The notes below the pieces were generated by a model. The model saw only the letters and a program-made list of their open reading frames with translations, searched no databases and had not been told where the DNA came from. Source: Vreelandella zhaodongensis (GTDB lineage Bacteria; Pseudomonadota; Gammaproteobacteria; Pseudomonadales; Halomonadaceae). From it: a stretch of 64,000 bases of DNA. The position numbers were made by a program, and so were the translations under genes. Below, one piece after another: positions 18,598-29,836 of the stretch. The stretch is taken from contig NZ_JACCDD010000002.1 of the NCBI RefSeq assembly GCF_013415115.1, positions 434,001-498,000 of the forward strand, given 5' to 3'. Every line of letters begins with the position of its first letter. Position 1 is the first letter of the stretch.

Positions 18598-19035
18598 ATG
18601 ACGATGACCACCTATATTGTGGTAGCTGATGCCGCCCGCGCACGTATTTTCACCCGTGATGCGTTGAATCTCGCCGAGCATGAAAGCCTTGTCCACGCGG
18701 CAGGAAGGCTGCATGAAGGCGACTTGATCACCGACAGCCGCGGTGCCGATGTCCATGAATCAACGTCAACATCATCGCGCTCGTCTGGTGAGGAGGGCGC
18801 TGCATCTAAGCATGAAAATGAGCTATTCGCCAAAGAGGTGGCTCAGCGCCTATACAGTGCCCGCGTCGGCAACAGCATGGAAAAGCTGATCATGGTGGCG
18901 CCACCCAAATTTCTTGGTTTACTGCGCAATAAGTTAGATAACGCCACTCAAAAGCTGGTCATTCACACCTTATCGAAAGACCTCAGCAAAGCGTCAGTGA
19001 GCGATATTCAAAACGCGGTTAGCGACCTGCGCTAA
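18598..19035 (+). CDS. Host-attachment-protein family (baeRF-like) protein
   Basis: This 145-residue soluble protein resembles the family annotated as 'protein required for attachment to host cells'. This family is related to bacterial eRF1-like (baeRF) domains. The start TYIVVADAARARIFTRD and the later ELFAKEVAQRL and LIMVAPPKFLGLLRN match the family. Residues 55-70 are a Ser/Thr-rich linker of the kind seen in these proteins. The family name comes from one plant-associated case and says little about function here. It stands alone between the phn operon and the chemoreceptors. An ATG two codons downstream is an alternative start. Confidence 0.75.
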   Translation: MTMTTYIVVADAARARIFTRDALNLAEHESLVHAAGRLHEGDLITDSRGADVHESTSTSSRSSGEEGAASKHENELFAKEVAQRLYSARVGNSMEKLIMVAPPKFLGLLRNKLDNATQKLVIHTLSKDLSKASVSDIQNAVSDLR

Positions 19036-19065
19036 CAACATTTAGCATTGCCGAGGCTTTTCTAC

Positions 19066-19092
19066 TAAAGAAGTGGTCGCTCTCGCCGATAG
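19066..19092 (+). promoter_or_regulatory. Sigma-28 (FliA) promoter for the first chemoreceptor
   Basis: TAAAGAAG-N11-GCCGATAG closely matches the FliA consensus TAAAGTTT-N11-GCCGATAA, 33 bp before the start codon. This ties the receptor to the flagellar regulon. Confidence 0.8.
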
Positions 19093-19125
19093 TCGTCTGA
19101 CCCCTTGACGAATTAGAGAGCGACC

Positions 19126-20997
19126 ATGTTTTCCTCCCTGCGAGCCCGCATTCTATTAGCTGCCCTCACGGCCATTATTTTAGCCCTCATCATTAATGGC
19201 ATTGCCAGCTATACCACCGTCAAACATCACAATAGCCAACAGGTAAGCCGCAACCTCAGTGCCGTCGTTAACGGTAACACTCAGGCGATCAATGAATGGT
19301 TTAACGTCCGCTACACGATGCTGGCCAGCATGGAGGATGCCGTAAACAGTAGTGACCCGCTTGCCGCACTGCGTCAGTTGGCTGATTCCGGTAGTTTCAT
19401 GACCGCCTATATCGCCTACCCATCTACCTCTGACGCTGTTTTTTCTGATAACTGGCAGCCACCCAGTGATTACGACCCTCGCCAACGCCCCTGGTATCAG
19501 GACGCGGCCAAGGCCCAGGACACCATTATCACGCCACCTTATATCGACGCCCAATCAGGTGGGTTGATTGTTACCTTTGCACGCCCGTTCTACCGCAATG
19601 GGCAGCTTGTCGCTGTTATTGGGGCTGACATTACGATCGGTGATGTTATTGATATTGTTGCTAATATTTCCCCAACGCCTTCCAGCTTTGGCTTTCTGAC
19701 AACCGAAGATGGCACCCTGGTTGCACACCCTGACGCCGCGCTAACGCTTGAGCCCTCTTCGGTGTTGAGCAGAGACCTGACCAACGACAACTTAGCTCAG
19801 ATTATCCAAGCCGATGAGCCCCAAGCGCTTGAGCTGCAAAACAGCGATAAGCTGCTTATGGGCAGCCGCGTGGGTGGCAACAGTGGTTGGCAGTTGGTGG
19901 TGGCGCTTGATGAACACGAAGCCACTGCTGGCCTACGCGCCATTGCGACTACCTCGATTATCACCCTGCTGATTGTCGCGGCCATTACCGCCGTTATATT
20001 TGGTGTGCTGTTGTCCTTGATGCTTCGCCGCCTGCTTGGCGTGCGTAATGCGATGGATAACATTGCCTCGGGAGAAGGAGATTTAACCCAACGTCTGCCG
20101 GAAGAAGGCAACGACGAAGTGACCCAAATTGCCAGTGCGTTCAACCGTTTTGTCGGCAAAATGGAAGCCGTGTTGATTGACGTCCGCACGAGCAGTGAAG
20201 CCGTTCATCATGCAGCCAACGAAATTGCCATGGGCGGTCAGGATTTATCACGCCGCACCGATAACGCCGCCTCCAGCCTGCAACAAACATCTGCGTCGGT
20301 TGAGCAAATCACCAGCACCGTTCAGCACACGGCAGCGTCCGCCCAAGAAGCTAACCAGCTTTCCCATGCAGCTTCAAACGTCGCGAAGGAAGGCGGCCAG
20401 GTCGTCTCGAATGTCGTCACGACAATGGAAGACATTTCCCAAGCCTCTAATAAAATTGGTGAAATTGTCACGCTAATGAACAGCATTGCCTTCCAAACCA
20501 ATCTGCTGGCACTCAATGCCTCAGTGGAAGCGGCTCGGGCAGGCGAGCATGGTCGCGGCTTTGCCGTGGTTGCCGACGAAGTTCGCAAATTGGCGGGACG
20601 CAGTAGCGAAGCCGCCAACGATATTCAACAGCTGATCGAGGATTCGCAATCCAAAGTCAACAACGGCACCTCTCTGGTACAAAATGCGGGGGCGACGATG
20701 CAGGATATTGTCGCCCATATAACTCGTGTTACCGATGTACTTGAGGAAATTAATGCAGCCACCAGCGAGCAGAGCGACGGCATTAATCAAGTCAATATTG
20801 CCGTTGCCGAGCTTGACCGCATGACTCAGGAAAACGCTGCGATGGTTGAAGAGTCCACCACCGCCGCCGAACAGCTGAAAGAACAAGCGGAGCATCTCGC
20901 GGGGACTATCAGCAGTTTTAAACTGTCCCACACCGCTCCGACTGCTTTGCAAGTGCCCTATCAAGCACCTAACAGCCAACGTCGCCATACCGCCTAG
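19126..20997 (+). CDS. Methyl-accepting chemotaxis protein (Cache-type sensor)
   Basis: This 623-residue receptor has one N-terminal membrane helix (about 7-30) and a periplasmic dCache-like domain with the [13 protein letters not shown] motif. A second helix lies near 275-300, followed by a HAMP domain and a cytoplasmic signalling domain. The hairpin tip [20 protein letters not shown] lies around residues 450-475. It lacks a C-terminal CheR-tethering pentapeptide. dCache receptors of this kind often bind amino acids or organic acids; the ligand here is unknown. The signalling half is nearly identical to that of the receptor at 23417. Confidence 0.93.
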   Translation: MFSSLRARILLAALTAIILALIINGIASYTTVKHHNSQQVSRNLSAVVNGNTQAINEWFNVRYTMLASMEDAVNSSDPLAALRQLADSGSFMTAYIAYPSTSDAVFSDNWQPPSDYDPRQRPWYQDAAKAQDTIITPPYIDAQSGGLIVTFARPFYRNGQLVAVIGADITIGDVIDIVANISPTPSSFGFLTTEDGTLVAHPDAALTLEPSSVLSRDLTNDNLAQIIQADEPQALELQNSDKLLMGSRVGGNSGWQLVVALDEHEATAGLRAIATTSIITLLIVAAITAVIFGVLLSLMLRRLLGVRNAMDNIASGEGDLTQRLPEEGNDEVTQIASAFNRFVGKMEAVLIDVRTSSEAVHHAANEIAMGGQDLSRRTDNAASSLQQTSASVEQITSTVQHTAASAQEANQLSHAASNVAKEGGQVVSNVVTTMEDISQASNKIGEIVTLMNSIAFQTNLLALNASVEAARAGEHGRGFAVVADEVRKLAGRSSEAANDIQQLIEDSQSKVNNGTSLVQNAGATMQDIVAHITRVTDVLEEINAATSEQSDGINQVNIAVAELDRMTQENAAMVEESTTAAEQLKEQAEHLAGTISSFKLSHTAPTALQVPYQAPNSQRRHTA

Positions 20998-21007
20998 GGA
21001 TTACACT

Positions 21008-23128
21008 ATGCATTTTCGCTCGTTACGCTCTTTTGTCGTGGCACTAGCAGGCCCTTGCCTGTTAGCCATTGTGGCCGCCATGGTGATGTATAACCTGATC
21101 GCCGCCGCTCACACCCAACAAACCGTGGATGAGCACACCAGTGAGCTTATGGAAAGCGCGCTGGATGCCCGCTTAAACGCCATTGCCGAAGCGGAAGGCC
21201 AACGCATTCAACGCGAGCTGGACAAAGCGATGACGCTGGCCAGCCAACTCGCCACGACCAATGCGTTAATGGGCATGGAAGATGCAGAAGGCCAACGCGC
21301 GCTGTACTTAAGCCGTCGACAGCTATCAAACCTCGTACGCCAAACCGTCGCCGATAATCCTGAACTATTGGATGCCTATATTGGCTGGGAGCCCAACGCT
21401 TTTGGCAGTGACGCTCGCTACGCGGGTGACGAACGCTACGGCCATGACGGTAGCGGCCGATTTATGCCCTGGTGGTACCGTACTGATGATGGCGAGCTGG
21501 CGATACTACCGCTAGGTGAGGACATGGAGAGCGAAACTCCCCTTGCCAGCGGCGTGCGCGAAGGTGAGTACTATCTGTGCCCGCGTGAAACCTTGGCTCC
21601 CTGTATTATCGACCCCGCGGCTTATGATTTCGGCGGCGAGACCCAGCTAGTCACCTCGTTCAATGCCCCCATCTTGGTAGATGGTGAATTTCGTGGGGTG
21701 GCAGGGATTGATTTGGCGCTTAACTTTATCCAAACCTTATTAAGCGATGCTAACCAGACGCTTTATGATGGTGCGGGACGAATGACACTGGTAGCCGGGC
21801 GTGGCGGCTTGGTAGCCGATACCGCTAGCGAAGAAGCCCTAGGATCACCCGCTAGCGATTCGCTAAGCGACACGCTATTGGCAGGTATTAAACAGGCAGT
21901 GTCACAGGGCAGCCTCCATAGCAGCATGGCCGACGGTATGCTTCAGCGCTATCAGCCCATCACCCTTGGCAATACAGACCAGCCTTGGGTCTTGGTACTA
22001 CAGCTCCCTGAGTCAGTGGCACTGGCCGAACTGAACGCTTTGCAAGACGTACTCAGCGAGCAGCGCCAGCAAAACACGCTAGGCATGTCACTGGTGGGTC
22101 TGCTACTGGCAGCCATTGGTGTCGGCGCACTGTGGTGGATTGGTGGACGAATCGCACGTCCTCTTAAGCGCCTGGCTAACCGTATGGAAGAGATCGCGAC
22201 AGGGCATGGCGACCTTACCCAACGTTTGCCGGTTCATGGACGCGATGAAAGCGCAGCCGTGGCAGAACAATTCAATGCCTTCGCTGAAAAAATCCAAGCC
22301 ATTTTGCTGGATGTACGTCGCAGCAGCGAAGCAGTCAACCATGCGGCCAATGAGATTACCCAAGGAGGGCACGATCTATCGCGGCGTACCGAACAGGCCG
22401 CTTCCAGCCTGCAAGAGACCTCTTCTGCCATGGAAGAGATCAGCAGTACCGTTGGTCACACCACCCACGCCTCTCAGGAAGCCAGTGGGCTTTCCCAAAC
22501 GGCGTCAGAGCTAGCGTCCCGTACTGATAGTGCGTTTGAGCAGGTGGTCGCCACGATGACGGATATTCGCACCAACTCTGATGAAATTCAGAGCATTGTC
22601 AGTGTCATTGATGGCATCGCTTTCCAAACTAATCTGCTCGCGCTAAACGCTTCCGTAGAAGCTGCCCGTGCTGGAGAGCATGGCCGTGGTTTTGCTGTTG
22701 TGGCTGATGAGGTACGTAAACTCGCCTCGCGCAGCAGCGACGCCGCCAAAGATATTCGCCAACGCATCGATGCTTCGGCGGGCAAGGTAGAAAGCGGCAC
22801 CCAAATGGTGCGTGATGCCGAAGCAGCCATGCATGAGCTGGCTCAAAGCGTGACGCGAGTCACCCAAATGCTTGGCGATATCAGCACGGCGGCGAGAGAG
22901 CAAAACGACGGTATCAGTCAGGTAAGCATTGCCGTCACCGACCTAGACCAGATGACTCAGCAAAACGCTGCTCTGGTGCAGGAGTCCACCACCGCTGCCG
23001 AACAGCTAAAAGATCAGGCGGATCGGCTCGATGCACTGGTGGGTGGCTTCACGCTTGAAGCACATGACAGCCGCCACACCCAGAGCCACCAGCACACACT
23101 GCCAGCGCCAGCGCTGTCACAGCACTAA
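21008..23128 (+). CDS. Methyl-accepting chemotaxis protein with a long periplasmic domain
   Basis: This 706-residue receptor begins 10 bp after the previous one, so the two are probably co-transcribed. The first helix is at 10-32. A larger periplasmic sensor of about 320 residues (dCache-like, with WEPNAFGSD and [14 protein letters not shown]) is followed by a second helix near 357-380. HAMP and the signalling domain follow; the conserved tip lies near 530-550. Two cysteines in the sensor segment could form a disulphide. The tail is rich in His, Gln and Ser and lacks the CheR pentapeptide. Confidence 0.93.
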   Translation: MHFRSLRSFVVALAGPCLLAIVAAMVMYNLIAAAHTQQTVDEHTSELMESALDARLNAIAEAEGQRIQRELDKAMTLASQLATTNALMGMEDAEGQRALYLSRRQLSNLVRQTVADNPELLDAYIGWEPNAFGSDARYAGDERYGHDGSGRFMPWWYRTDDGELAILPLGEDMESETPLASGVREGEYYLCPRETLAPCIIDPAAYDFGGETQLVTSFNAPILVDGEFRGVAGIDLALNFIQTLLSDANQTLYDGAGRMTLVAGRGGLVADTASEEALGSPASDSLSDTLLAGIKQAVSQGSLHSSMADGMLQRYQPITLGNTDQPWVLVLQLPESVALAELNALQDVLSEQRQQNTLGMSLVGLLLAAIGVGALWWIGGRIARPLKRLANRMEEIATGHGDLTQRLPVHGRDESAAVAEQFNAFAEKIQAILLDVRRSSEAVNHAANEITQGGHDLSRRTEQAASSLQETSSAMEEISSTVGHTTHASQEASGLSQTASELASRTDSAFEQVVATMTDIRTNSDEIQSIVSVIDGIAFQTNLLALNASVEAARAGEHGRGFAVVADEVRKLASRSSDAAKDIRQRIDASAGKVESGTQMVRDAEAAMHELAQSVTRVTQMLGDISTAAREQNDGISQVSIAVTDLDQMTQQNAALVQESTTAAEQLKDQADRLDALVGGFTLEAHDSRHTQSHQHTLPAPALSQH

Positions 23129-23163
23129 ACTGCTATAAAATCAGGCCGCCAGGGCGTCGACAG

Positions 23164-23217
23164 TAGCGAAATATTATCGCTACGCTTGGCTCCGGCGGTC
23201 ATTACCCTGCCCAGGCC
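23164..23217 (-). pseudogene. Remnant of a finR-like 3' end
   Basis: Read on the minus strand, this stretch encodes MTAGAKRSDNISLL, against MTAGAKRSDDIPLP at the C-terminus of the intact LysR regulator at 25278-26204: 11 of 14 residues are the same. The differences at the DNA level are mostly at third codon positions, so the fragment diverged as coding sequence before it was truncated. An in-frame stop lies just upstream at 23218-23220. It abuts the 3' end of the middle chemoreceptor just as the intact regulator abuts the third one. Confidence 0.65.
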
Positions 23218-23317
23218 TTATGTTGAGGCTCCCGCTGTGATGTCTCCATTCTTCGCGTGCCTTAAGACCGTGCGTGCTTTCCTCGTCTAAAAATCTGCAC
23301 TCACCGCAACCTACACC

Positions 23318-23344
23318 TAAAGTCGTATCAATCGACGCCGATAG
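23318..23344 (+). promoter_or_regulatory. Sigma-28 (FliA) promoter for the third chemoreceptor
   Basis: TAAAGTCG-N11-GCCGATAG matches the FliA consensus with exact 11-bp spacing, 72 bp before the start codon. It sits in the 288-bp gap that also holds the finR remnant. Confidence 0.82.
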
Positions 23345-23416
23345 CATGACAGCAGATGTTACCTACCAAGCGGTCAACTTCCGACCTGACTTTACCTAAA
23401 TAGCGAGACTTAATTA

Positions 23417-25273
23417 ATGCTGTCGTCCCTACGCTTGCGCATCATGATGATCACTTTGCTGGTGATCACGCTAGCACTGACTATTAATGCCTCGGTCAGT
23501 TATCTGACCTTGCAGACACATAACGACCAACAGGTAGCCCGACAGCTGGCATCCATCTCACAGGGTAACGCCCTGGCAATTGAGGAGTGGATTGATGCCC
23601 GCACCGCCATACTAGAAGCAGCGCGCATGCCCGTGATCGATAATGACCCGCTTGCGCCTCTCATCCAGTTAGCAGAGTCCGGCGGCTTCCTAGCGGCCTT
23701 TTTCGGCCAACCCGATGGTAGCCACCTGTCTTCCGATGGCTGGATACCAGGCAGTGATTATGACCCTCGACAGCGTGACTGGTACCAAGCAGCAACAGAT
23801 CAGGATCGTACTATCCTCTCGCAGCCCTACGTGGACGCCAACAGCAATCAGCTAGTGGTTACCTTTGCGACGCCGGTCAAACACAATGGACGTTTGCATG
23901 GGGTGATCGGCGGCGATGTCGTCATCGACAACCTCGTCAGCCAGGTCAACGCTATTCAGCCGACACCTTCGAGCTTTGCCTTTCTGAGTCACGGTGGCGA
24001 GACGGTGATTGCGCATCCCGACGCTGCGTTGGCACTTGAGCCTCTGAGTCGAATTAGCGACACCTTATCCCCTGCGGCTATCAAGCAACTGAGCGCGGCT
24101 CGGGATGCATGGAAGCCTATCCAAGTCGACGGCCAGACTAAACGACTCTCAGTGACCTCTATCGCCGGTACCGACTGGGAGCTCGGCGTGGCGCTAGACG
24201 AGCGTGAAGCCACTGCAGGGCTGCGCGCCATCCTCAAGTCTTCATTGTTCACGTTAATCGCCATCATTACTGTCACCGCTCTGCTGCTGAGCTTGTGGCT
24301 CAAGCGCGCGTTCACCGGCCTCGAACGAGCCCGAGATGCTTTAAATGACATCGCCAGTGGCGAAGGGGACCTGACCCGCCGACTACCAGAACAAGGCCGC
24401 GATGAAGTGGCCCAGATTTGCGGTGCCTTCAACCGTTTCGTAGGCAAAATGGAAGCGGTCTTGATTGATGTGCGCACCAGCAGTGAGTCGGTGCACCATG
24501 CCGCTAACGAAATTGCCCTGGGCGGCCAGGATCTATCTCGCCGTACCGATAACGCGGCTTCTAGCCTGCAGCAGACATCCGCCTCGGTGGAACAGATAAC
24601 CAGCACGGTGGAGCACACCGCCGCTTCGGCCCAAGAAGCCAACCAGCTCTCCCATACGGCCTCGAAAGTCGCTAAAGAGGGCGGTCAAGCGGTCGCCAAT
24701 GTGGTCACCACGATGGAAGACATTTCCCAGGCCTCCCATAAAATTGGCGAAATCGTTACGTTAATGAACAGCATTGCCTTCCAAACCAACTTACTGGCCC
24801 TTAACGCCTCTGTAGAAGCCGCCCGGGCAGGCGAGCATGGCCGCGGTTTTGCCGTGGTTGCCGACGAAGTTCGCAAACTGGCGGGACGCAGTAGTGAAGC
24901 TGCCAACGATATTCAAAAACTCGTTGAAGACTCACAAAGCAAAGTGAATAACGGTACTGCATTAGTGCAAAACGCAGGCGCCACCATGCAGGATATTGTC
25001 GCTCACATCACCCGCGTTACCGATGTGCTAGAGGAAATCAATTCCGCCACTAGTGAGCAGAGCGATGGCATCAAGCAGATCAATATTGCCGTGTCTGAAC
25101 TTGACCGTATGACCCAGGAGAATGCTGCCATGGTGGAAGAGTCCACCACCGCCGCCGAACAGCTGAAAGAGCAGGCCGACCATCTTACGGGCACCATCAG
25201 CAGCTTCAAGCTGTCTCAACACCCTTCGGCTCCTCTAACTGTCAACTCGACCAACGCTTTACCATCGTATTGA
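23417..25273 (+). CDS. Methyl-accepting chemotaxis protein, paralogue of the first receptor
   Basis: This 618-residue receptor has the same layout as the one at 19126: helix 7-30, dCache-like sensor with [13 protein letters not shown], second helix near 272-297, HAMP, and signalling domain with the tip at the same residue positions. The sensor half is more diverged than the signalling half. The two therefore probably detect different or differently tuned ligands through a common output. Its stop lies only 4 bp from the convergent LysR gene, with no terminator in between. Confidence 0.93.
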   Translation: MLSSLRLRIMMITLLVITLALTINASVSYLTLQTHNDQQVARQLASISQGNALAIEEWIDARTAILEAARMPVIDNDPLAPLIQLAESGGFLAAFFGQPDGSHLSSDGWIPGSDYDPRQRDWYQAATDQDRTILSQPYVDANSNQLVVTFATPVKHNGRLHGVIGGDVVIDNLVSQVNAIQPTPSSFAFLSHGGETVIAHPDAALALEPLSRISDTLSPAAIKQLSAARDAWKPIQVDGQTKRLSVTSIAGTDWELGVALDEREATAGLRAILKSSLFTLIAIITVTALLLSLWLKRAFTGLERARDALNDIASGEGDLTRRLPEQGRDEVAQICGAFNRFVGKMEAVLIDVRTSSESVHHAANEIALGGQDLSRRTDNAASSLQQTSASVEQITSTVEHTAASAQEANQLSHTASKVAKEGGQAVANVVTTMEDISQASHKIGEIVTLMNSIAFQTNLLALNASVEAARAGEHGRGFAVVADEVRKLAGRSSEAANDIQKLVEDSQSKVNNGTALVQNAGATMQDIVAHITRVTDVLEEINSATSEQSDGIKQINIAVSELDRMTQENAAMVEESTTAAEQLKEQADHLTGTISSFKLSQHPSAPLTVNSTNALPSY

Positions 25274-25277
25274 GTGA

Positions 25278-26204
25278 CTAAGGAATCGGCGGTAGCGGAA
25301 TATCATCACTGCGCTTAGCGCCCGCCGTCATCTCTCGGCACAGTCGCAAGAACTCACGCACCCCCGTGGTTAGGTACTTGTGACGGTGCCAAATGAAGGT
25401 GAACTGACGTTTTAAGTCTAACTCCGGTGTTGGCAGCGGCACTAAGCTGCCACGCCGGAAAGCATCACGCAGCGCTAGCCTGGAAACGCAGCCGATGCCC
25501 AGACCCGATTCTACCGCCCGCTTAATGCCCTCGGTATGCTCAAGCTCCAGCAGGGTGTTAAACCGGCTACGCCGATGCCGCGCGGCGTGCTCAAGGGTCA
25601 TGCGAGTGCCAGAGCCCTCCTCGCGCATAATCCAGTCTTCACGCAGCAGTTGTTCCAGCTCTAGATGCTCGCGACCCGCCAGCGGGTGGCGCGGCGAACA
25701 GAACACGCACAGCTCATCCTCCACCCAGGGCTGACTGATGATCATATCATCGTCGCACTGGCCTTCTATCAACCCCAGATCAAGCGAATGCTGGCGCACC
25801 CCCTCGATAATGTGTCGTGTGTTTCGCACGGCTAAACGCACACGACTGCCGGGGTGGCGCTGCATAAAATCGCTGATCAATAGCGTGGCCAAATAGTTGC
25901 CAATGGTCAGCGTCGCTCCCACATCCAGCGCCCCGACCCCTTGCTGGCCTCGCAACAGCTCTTCTACTTCTTCGGCTCTATCCAGCAGGGCAACTGCTTT
26001 CGGCAACAGCTGAAAACCCAGCGCATTCAGTTTTAAGCGCTTGCCAATACGATCAAGCAGCTGGCAATCAAATTGCCGCTCAAGCTCAGCCAGCGCCGTG
26101 CTAGTGGCGGACTGCGACATCGCGAGGGCGCGCGCCGCGTGTGAAACACTTTCGTGCTGGGCAACCGCGACAAAAACTTCCAGTTGGCGCAACGTGTAAT
26201 GCAT
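25278..26204 (-). CDS. finR: LysR-type regulator, FinR-like
   Basis: This 308-residue protein has an N-terminal winged helix-turn-helix (MHYTLRQLEVFVAVAQHESV to about residue 60) and a LysR effector-binding domain. It is divergent from fpr, the arrangement known in Pseudomonas, where FinR activates fpr in response to superoxide and sulfur limitation. That positional argument is the main support for the symbol; LysR proteins are otherwise hard to tell apart. The start codon is 185 bp from the fpr start. Confidence 0.8.
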   Translation of the reverse strand: MHYTLRQLEVFVAVAQHESVSHAARALAMSQSATSTALAELERQFDCQLLDRIGKRLKLNALGFQLLPKAVALLDRAEEVEELLRGQQGVGALDVGATLTIGNYLATLLISDFMQRHPGSRVRLAVRNTRHIIEGVRQHSLDLGLIEGQCDDDMIISQPWVEDELCVFCSPRHPLAGREHLELEQLLREDWIMREEGSGTRMTLEHAARHRRSRFNTLLELEHTEGIKRAVESGLGIGCVSRLALRDAFRRGSLVPLPTPELDLKRQFTFIWHRHKYLTTGVREFLRLCREMTAGAKRSDDIPLPPIP

Positions 26205-26234
26205 GGCAATGACTCATCTGCTCAGGAAACTTTA

Positions 26235-26268
26235 TATCTATTATTTAGATAAGGGTTATCAGTATAAT
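26235..26268 (+). promoter_or_regulatory. Candidate LysR operator and -10 element for fpr
   Basis: TATCTA-TTATT-TAGATA (26235-26251) is a perfect inverted repeat of the T-N11-A type bound by LysR proteins. A perfect TATAAT follows at 26263-26268 with a poor -35, which would make the promoter activator-dependent. The repeat would be centred near -32, an activation-site position. Confidence 0.5.
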
Positions 26269-26388
26269 TCACTTAACAGATATACCACCCTGTATTTAGA
26301 ATTAGCAGCATCATATTTAGCTATTTTTTATTCTTTTTTAGAATATGGCGGACGAGGCTTAAGCCACTCTGCCCTTGGAGGAGTCAGC

Positions 26389-27165
26389 ATGAGCAAGTTT
26401 GCCCTGGAAGAAGTCCTCAGCGTTCACCACTGGAACGACACCCTGTTCAGCTTTCGCACCACCCGCGAACGCAGCCTGCGCTTCAAAAATGGCCAATTTG
26501 TGATGATTGGCCTGGAAGTGAACGGCAAACCGCTGATGCGCGCTTACTCCATTGCCAGCCCCAACTACGAAGACCATCTGGAATTTTTCAGCATCAAAGT
26601 GCCCGATGGCCCGCTCACATCGCGCTTGCAGCACCTTCAAGTTGGCGACCAAATCATGGTCAGCCGCAAACCTACAGGCACGCTGGTATGCGATGACCTG
26701 CTTCCTGGCCGCAACCTTTACATGCTTTCCACCGGTACTGGCCTTGCACCGTTTATGAGTCTGATCCAAGACCCTGAAGTGTACGAGCGCTTTGAAAAAG
26801 TGGTGCTGATACATGGCGTGCGCGAGGTATCTGAACTGGCCTACGCCGATTTCATCACCAAAGAGCTGCCTGCTCACGAATATCTGGGCGAAGAAATTGC
26901 CGAGAAACTGGTGTACTACCCCACGGTCACCCGTGAAGAGTTCCACACCATGGGACGCCTGACTGATCACATTCGCAGCGGCAAGCTGTTTGAAGATACC
27001 GGTCTTCCGCCAATTGATCCGCGCCAGGATCGTGCGATGATTTGCGGCAGCCCCGCCATGCTCGACGACACTAGCGCACTGCTGGACGAGTTGGGCCTGA
27101 ATATTTCCCCGCGCATGGGCGAGCCAGGCGATTACGTGATTGAGCGAGCCTTTGTCGAGAAGTAG
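26389..27165 (+). CDS. fpr: Ferredoxin/flavodoxin-NADP(H) reductase
   Basis: This 258-residue FAD enzyme exchanges electrons between NADPH and ferredoxin or flavodoxin, and takes part in oxidative-stress defence. The FAD motif RAYSIASPNY, the NADP-binding loop STGTGLAPFMSLI and the C-terminal tail ending in FVEK mark the bacterial class found in Pseudomonas and Azotobacter. The ATG at 26389 is preceded by a strong GGAGGAG; an upstream in-frame start at 26203 would add 62 unsupported residues from AT-rich leader DNA. It is divergent from its likely regulator. Confidence 0.94.
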   Translation: MSKFALEEVLSVHHWNDTLFSFRTTRERSLRFKNGQFVMIGLEVNGKPLMRAYSIASPNYEDHLEFFSIKVPDGPLTSRLQHLQVGDQIMVSRKPTGTLVCDDLLPGRNLYMLSTGTGLAPFMSLIQDPEVYERFEKVVLIHGVREVSELAYADFITKELPAHEYLGEEIAEKLVYYPTVTREEFHTMGRLTDHIRSGKLFEDTGLPPIDPRQDRAMICGSPAMLDDTSALLDELGLNISPRMGEPGDYVIERAFVEK

Positions 27166-27230
27166 GCAAAAAAAGCTGTGAAAAGTTAGCTCGACAATCA
27201 GTGGCGCTCATAACACCAGCGCTAACAAGG

Positions 27231-27268
27231 AAACGCCCCGCTAAACTGTCTATTTAGCGGGGCGTTTT
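27231..27268. terminator. Bidirectional terminator between fpr and the glnB-type gene
   Basis: AAACGCCCCGCTAAA (27231-27245) and TTTAGCGGGGCGTTT (27253-27267) are perfectly complementary over 15 bp. They have flanking A and T runs, so the hairpin can end transcription from both sides. Confidence 0.93.
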
Positions 27269-27300
27269 GGTAACTTTAGGCGACTGAGCGCCCGTCGCGG

Positions 27301-27666
<366 letters not shown>

Positions 27667-27780
27667 TTATCAAAGGTTGGCGGGCCACTGCAGTTAGCCA
27701 AGCCCGTTACTATTAAGCATACACCGCTACTGGCAGAGAATAAAAAATCACCGCAAATGTGCCGCGAGAATGTGCCAAGA

Positions 27781-27807
27781 CAAAAAGGCCTCCCGGTTAG
27801 GGAGGCC
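27781..27807 (-). terminator. Rho-independent terminator after amtB
   Basis: GGCCTCCC and GGGAGGCC form an 8-bp stem with a 5-base loop; on the minus strand a T run follows. It ends the glnK-amtB transcript before the second P-II gene. Confidence 0.9.
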
Positions 27808-27842
27808 AAAAGAGCACGCTTGCTCATTGCATGAGTGCAAGC

Positions 27843-29090
27843 TTATTTCTTAACGCTAAACTCGGGGTAGGCTTCAAGACCACACTCAGCGATATCGACA
27901 CCTTCATACTCTTCTTCTTCGCTAACGCGGATACCCATGATGGCTTTCAGCACTAGCCATACCACCAGGCTCGCAACGAATACCCAGCCAAAGATACCAA
28001 CGATACCGATCAGCTGTGCGCCAAAAGAGGCATCGCTATTATTTAGCGGCACCACCAGCACACCCCAGATACCCACAACACCGTGCACCGAGATCGCACC
28101 AACCGGGTCATCAAGCTTTAGTTTGTCCAGCGTAATGATCGCGACAACAACGATCAGACCGCCCACGGCACCAATAATGACAGCGCTCAATGCAGAAGGT
28201 GACAATGGATCAGCCGTAATCGCCACTAGGCCAGCCAACGCACCATTGAGGGCCATCGTGAGATCCGCTTTACGGAACCATAGCTTGGCAAGAATCAGTG
28301 CGGCAAGCACGCCACCCGCAGCGGCCGCGTTGGTGTTCACAAATACCTGTGCAACGTTATTAGCGGAGCCAACATCAGACATTTTCAGTTCAGAACCACC
28401 GTTGAAGCCGAACCAGCCCATCCACAGAATGAAGGTACCCAACGTTGCCAGCGGCATGTTAGCGCCCGGAATTGCATGGATAGAACCATCTTTACCGTAT
28501 TTACCTTTACGTGGACCCAGGATCAATACACCCGCTAACGCAGCAGCAGCGCCCGCCATGTGGACAATTCCAGATCCCGCATAGTCCGAGTAACCTACCG
28601 CATCTAACCAGCCACCACCCCAGGTCCAGTAACCAGATACTGGGTAAATAAAGGCAGTCATCACAACGGCGAAGGCCAAGAATGCCCATAGTTTCATACG
28701 CTCGGCAACGGCACCGGACACAATCGACATGGCGGTTGCGACAAACACTACCTGGAAGAAAAAGTCAGAACGCATAGAGTAGTAAGGCGCATCATCACCG
28801 CCTGCGGTCACCGCATCTATGCTGTTTTCTGCACCGATCAAGAAGCCGAGGTTTGGCAAGAAGCCACCCTCACCGCTTGAATACATAATGTAATAACCCA
28901 CCAGCAGATACATGGTGCAGGCAATCGCGAACAGCGCGATATTTTTGGTCAAAATTTCTGCGGTGTTTTTGGAACGAACCAAGCCCGCTTCAAGCATAGA
29001 GAAGCCAGCGGCCATCCACATTACGAGCACGCCACAGATCAAGAAATAAAACGTATCGATCGCGTAGCTCAAATCAGCTAACTCATTCAT
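27843..29090 (-). CDS. amtB: Ammonium transporter
   Basis: This 415-residue membrane protein has about 11 helices and imports ammonium. Visible motifs are FSMLEAGLVRSKN and DYAGSGIVHMAGAAAAL, and the C-terminal regulatory tail (VDIAECGLEAYPEF) that interacts with GlnK. The start MNELADLSYAIDTFYFLICG lacks a cleaved signal peptide, unlike E. coli AmtB. It lies 65 bp downstream of one P-II gene and upstream of another. Confidence 0.94.
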   Translation of the reverse strand: MNELADLSYAIDTFYFLICGVLVMWMAAGFSMLEAGLVRSKNTAEILTKNIALFAIACTMYLLVGYYIMYSSGEGGFLPNLGFLIGAENSIDAVTAGGDDAPYYSMRSDFFFQVVFVATAMSIVSGAVAERMKLWAFLAFAVVMTAFIYPVSGYWTWGGGWLDAVGYSDYAGSGIVHMAGAAAALAGVLILGPRKGKYGKDGSIHAIPGANMPLATLGTFILWMGWFGFNGGSELKMSDVGSANNVAQVFVNTNAAAAGGVLAALILAKLWFRKADLTMALNGALAGLVAITADPLSPSALSAVIIGAVGGLIVVVAIITLDKLKLDDPVGAISVHGVVGIWGVLVVPLNNSDASFGAQLIGIVGIFGWVFVASLVVWLVLKAIMGIRVSEEEEYEGVDIAECGLEAYPEFSVKK

Positions 29091-29155
29091 GAGGTGTTCC
29101 CCGTTATGCTAAAAGAAATGATGCGTACTAAGGTCAGTGCTGTTCGGCGCGTGAT

Positions 29156-29590
<435 letters not shown>

Positions 29591-29836
29591 TTAAAAGTCA
29601 GCAGGTTGTTTTATATAAATTAATAATCCACAGAAGGTATGGGGTATACCTGCGCGCGCTCAATCATGTGCCTGCACCATAAAGGAACATTAATAAAAGT
29701 AAGGCGCTCCATTTCGATGCAGTGCAACATGCGCCTTAATTGCAAACGACACATGCGTAATAGCGGTGGGTTGCGTATCCTTATTAATATTGTTGTAAGC
29801 AGCTCACATTGACGCGTGGCATTTAAGGAGAACGTG

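Noticed and set aside
20200..25100. Long DNA repeats between the chemoreceptor genes as a mobile element
   Set aside because: The similarity is confined to the conserved signalling domains and is explained by paralogy.
26203..26388. N-terminal extension of Fpr
   Set aside because: The residues come from AT-rich promoter DNA, and a strong ribosome site precedes the ATG at 26389.
27760..27780. A sigma-54-like TGGCAC upstream of the downstream P-II gene
   Set aside because: GG to GC spacing is one base short, and it lies at the amtB terminator.
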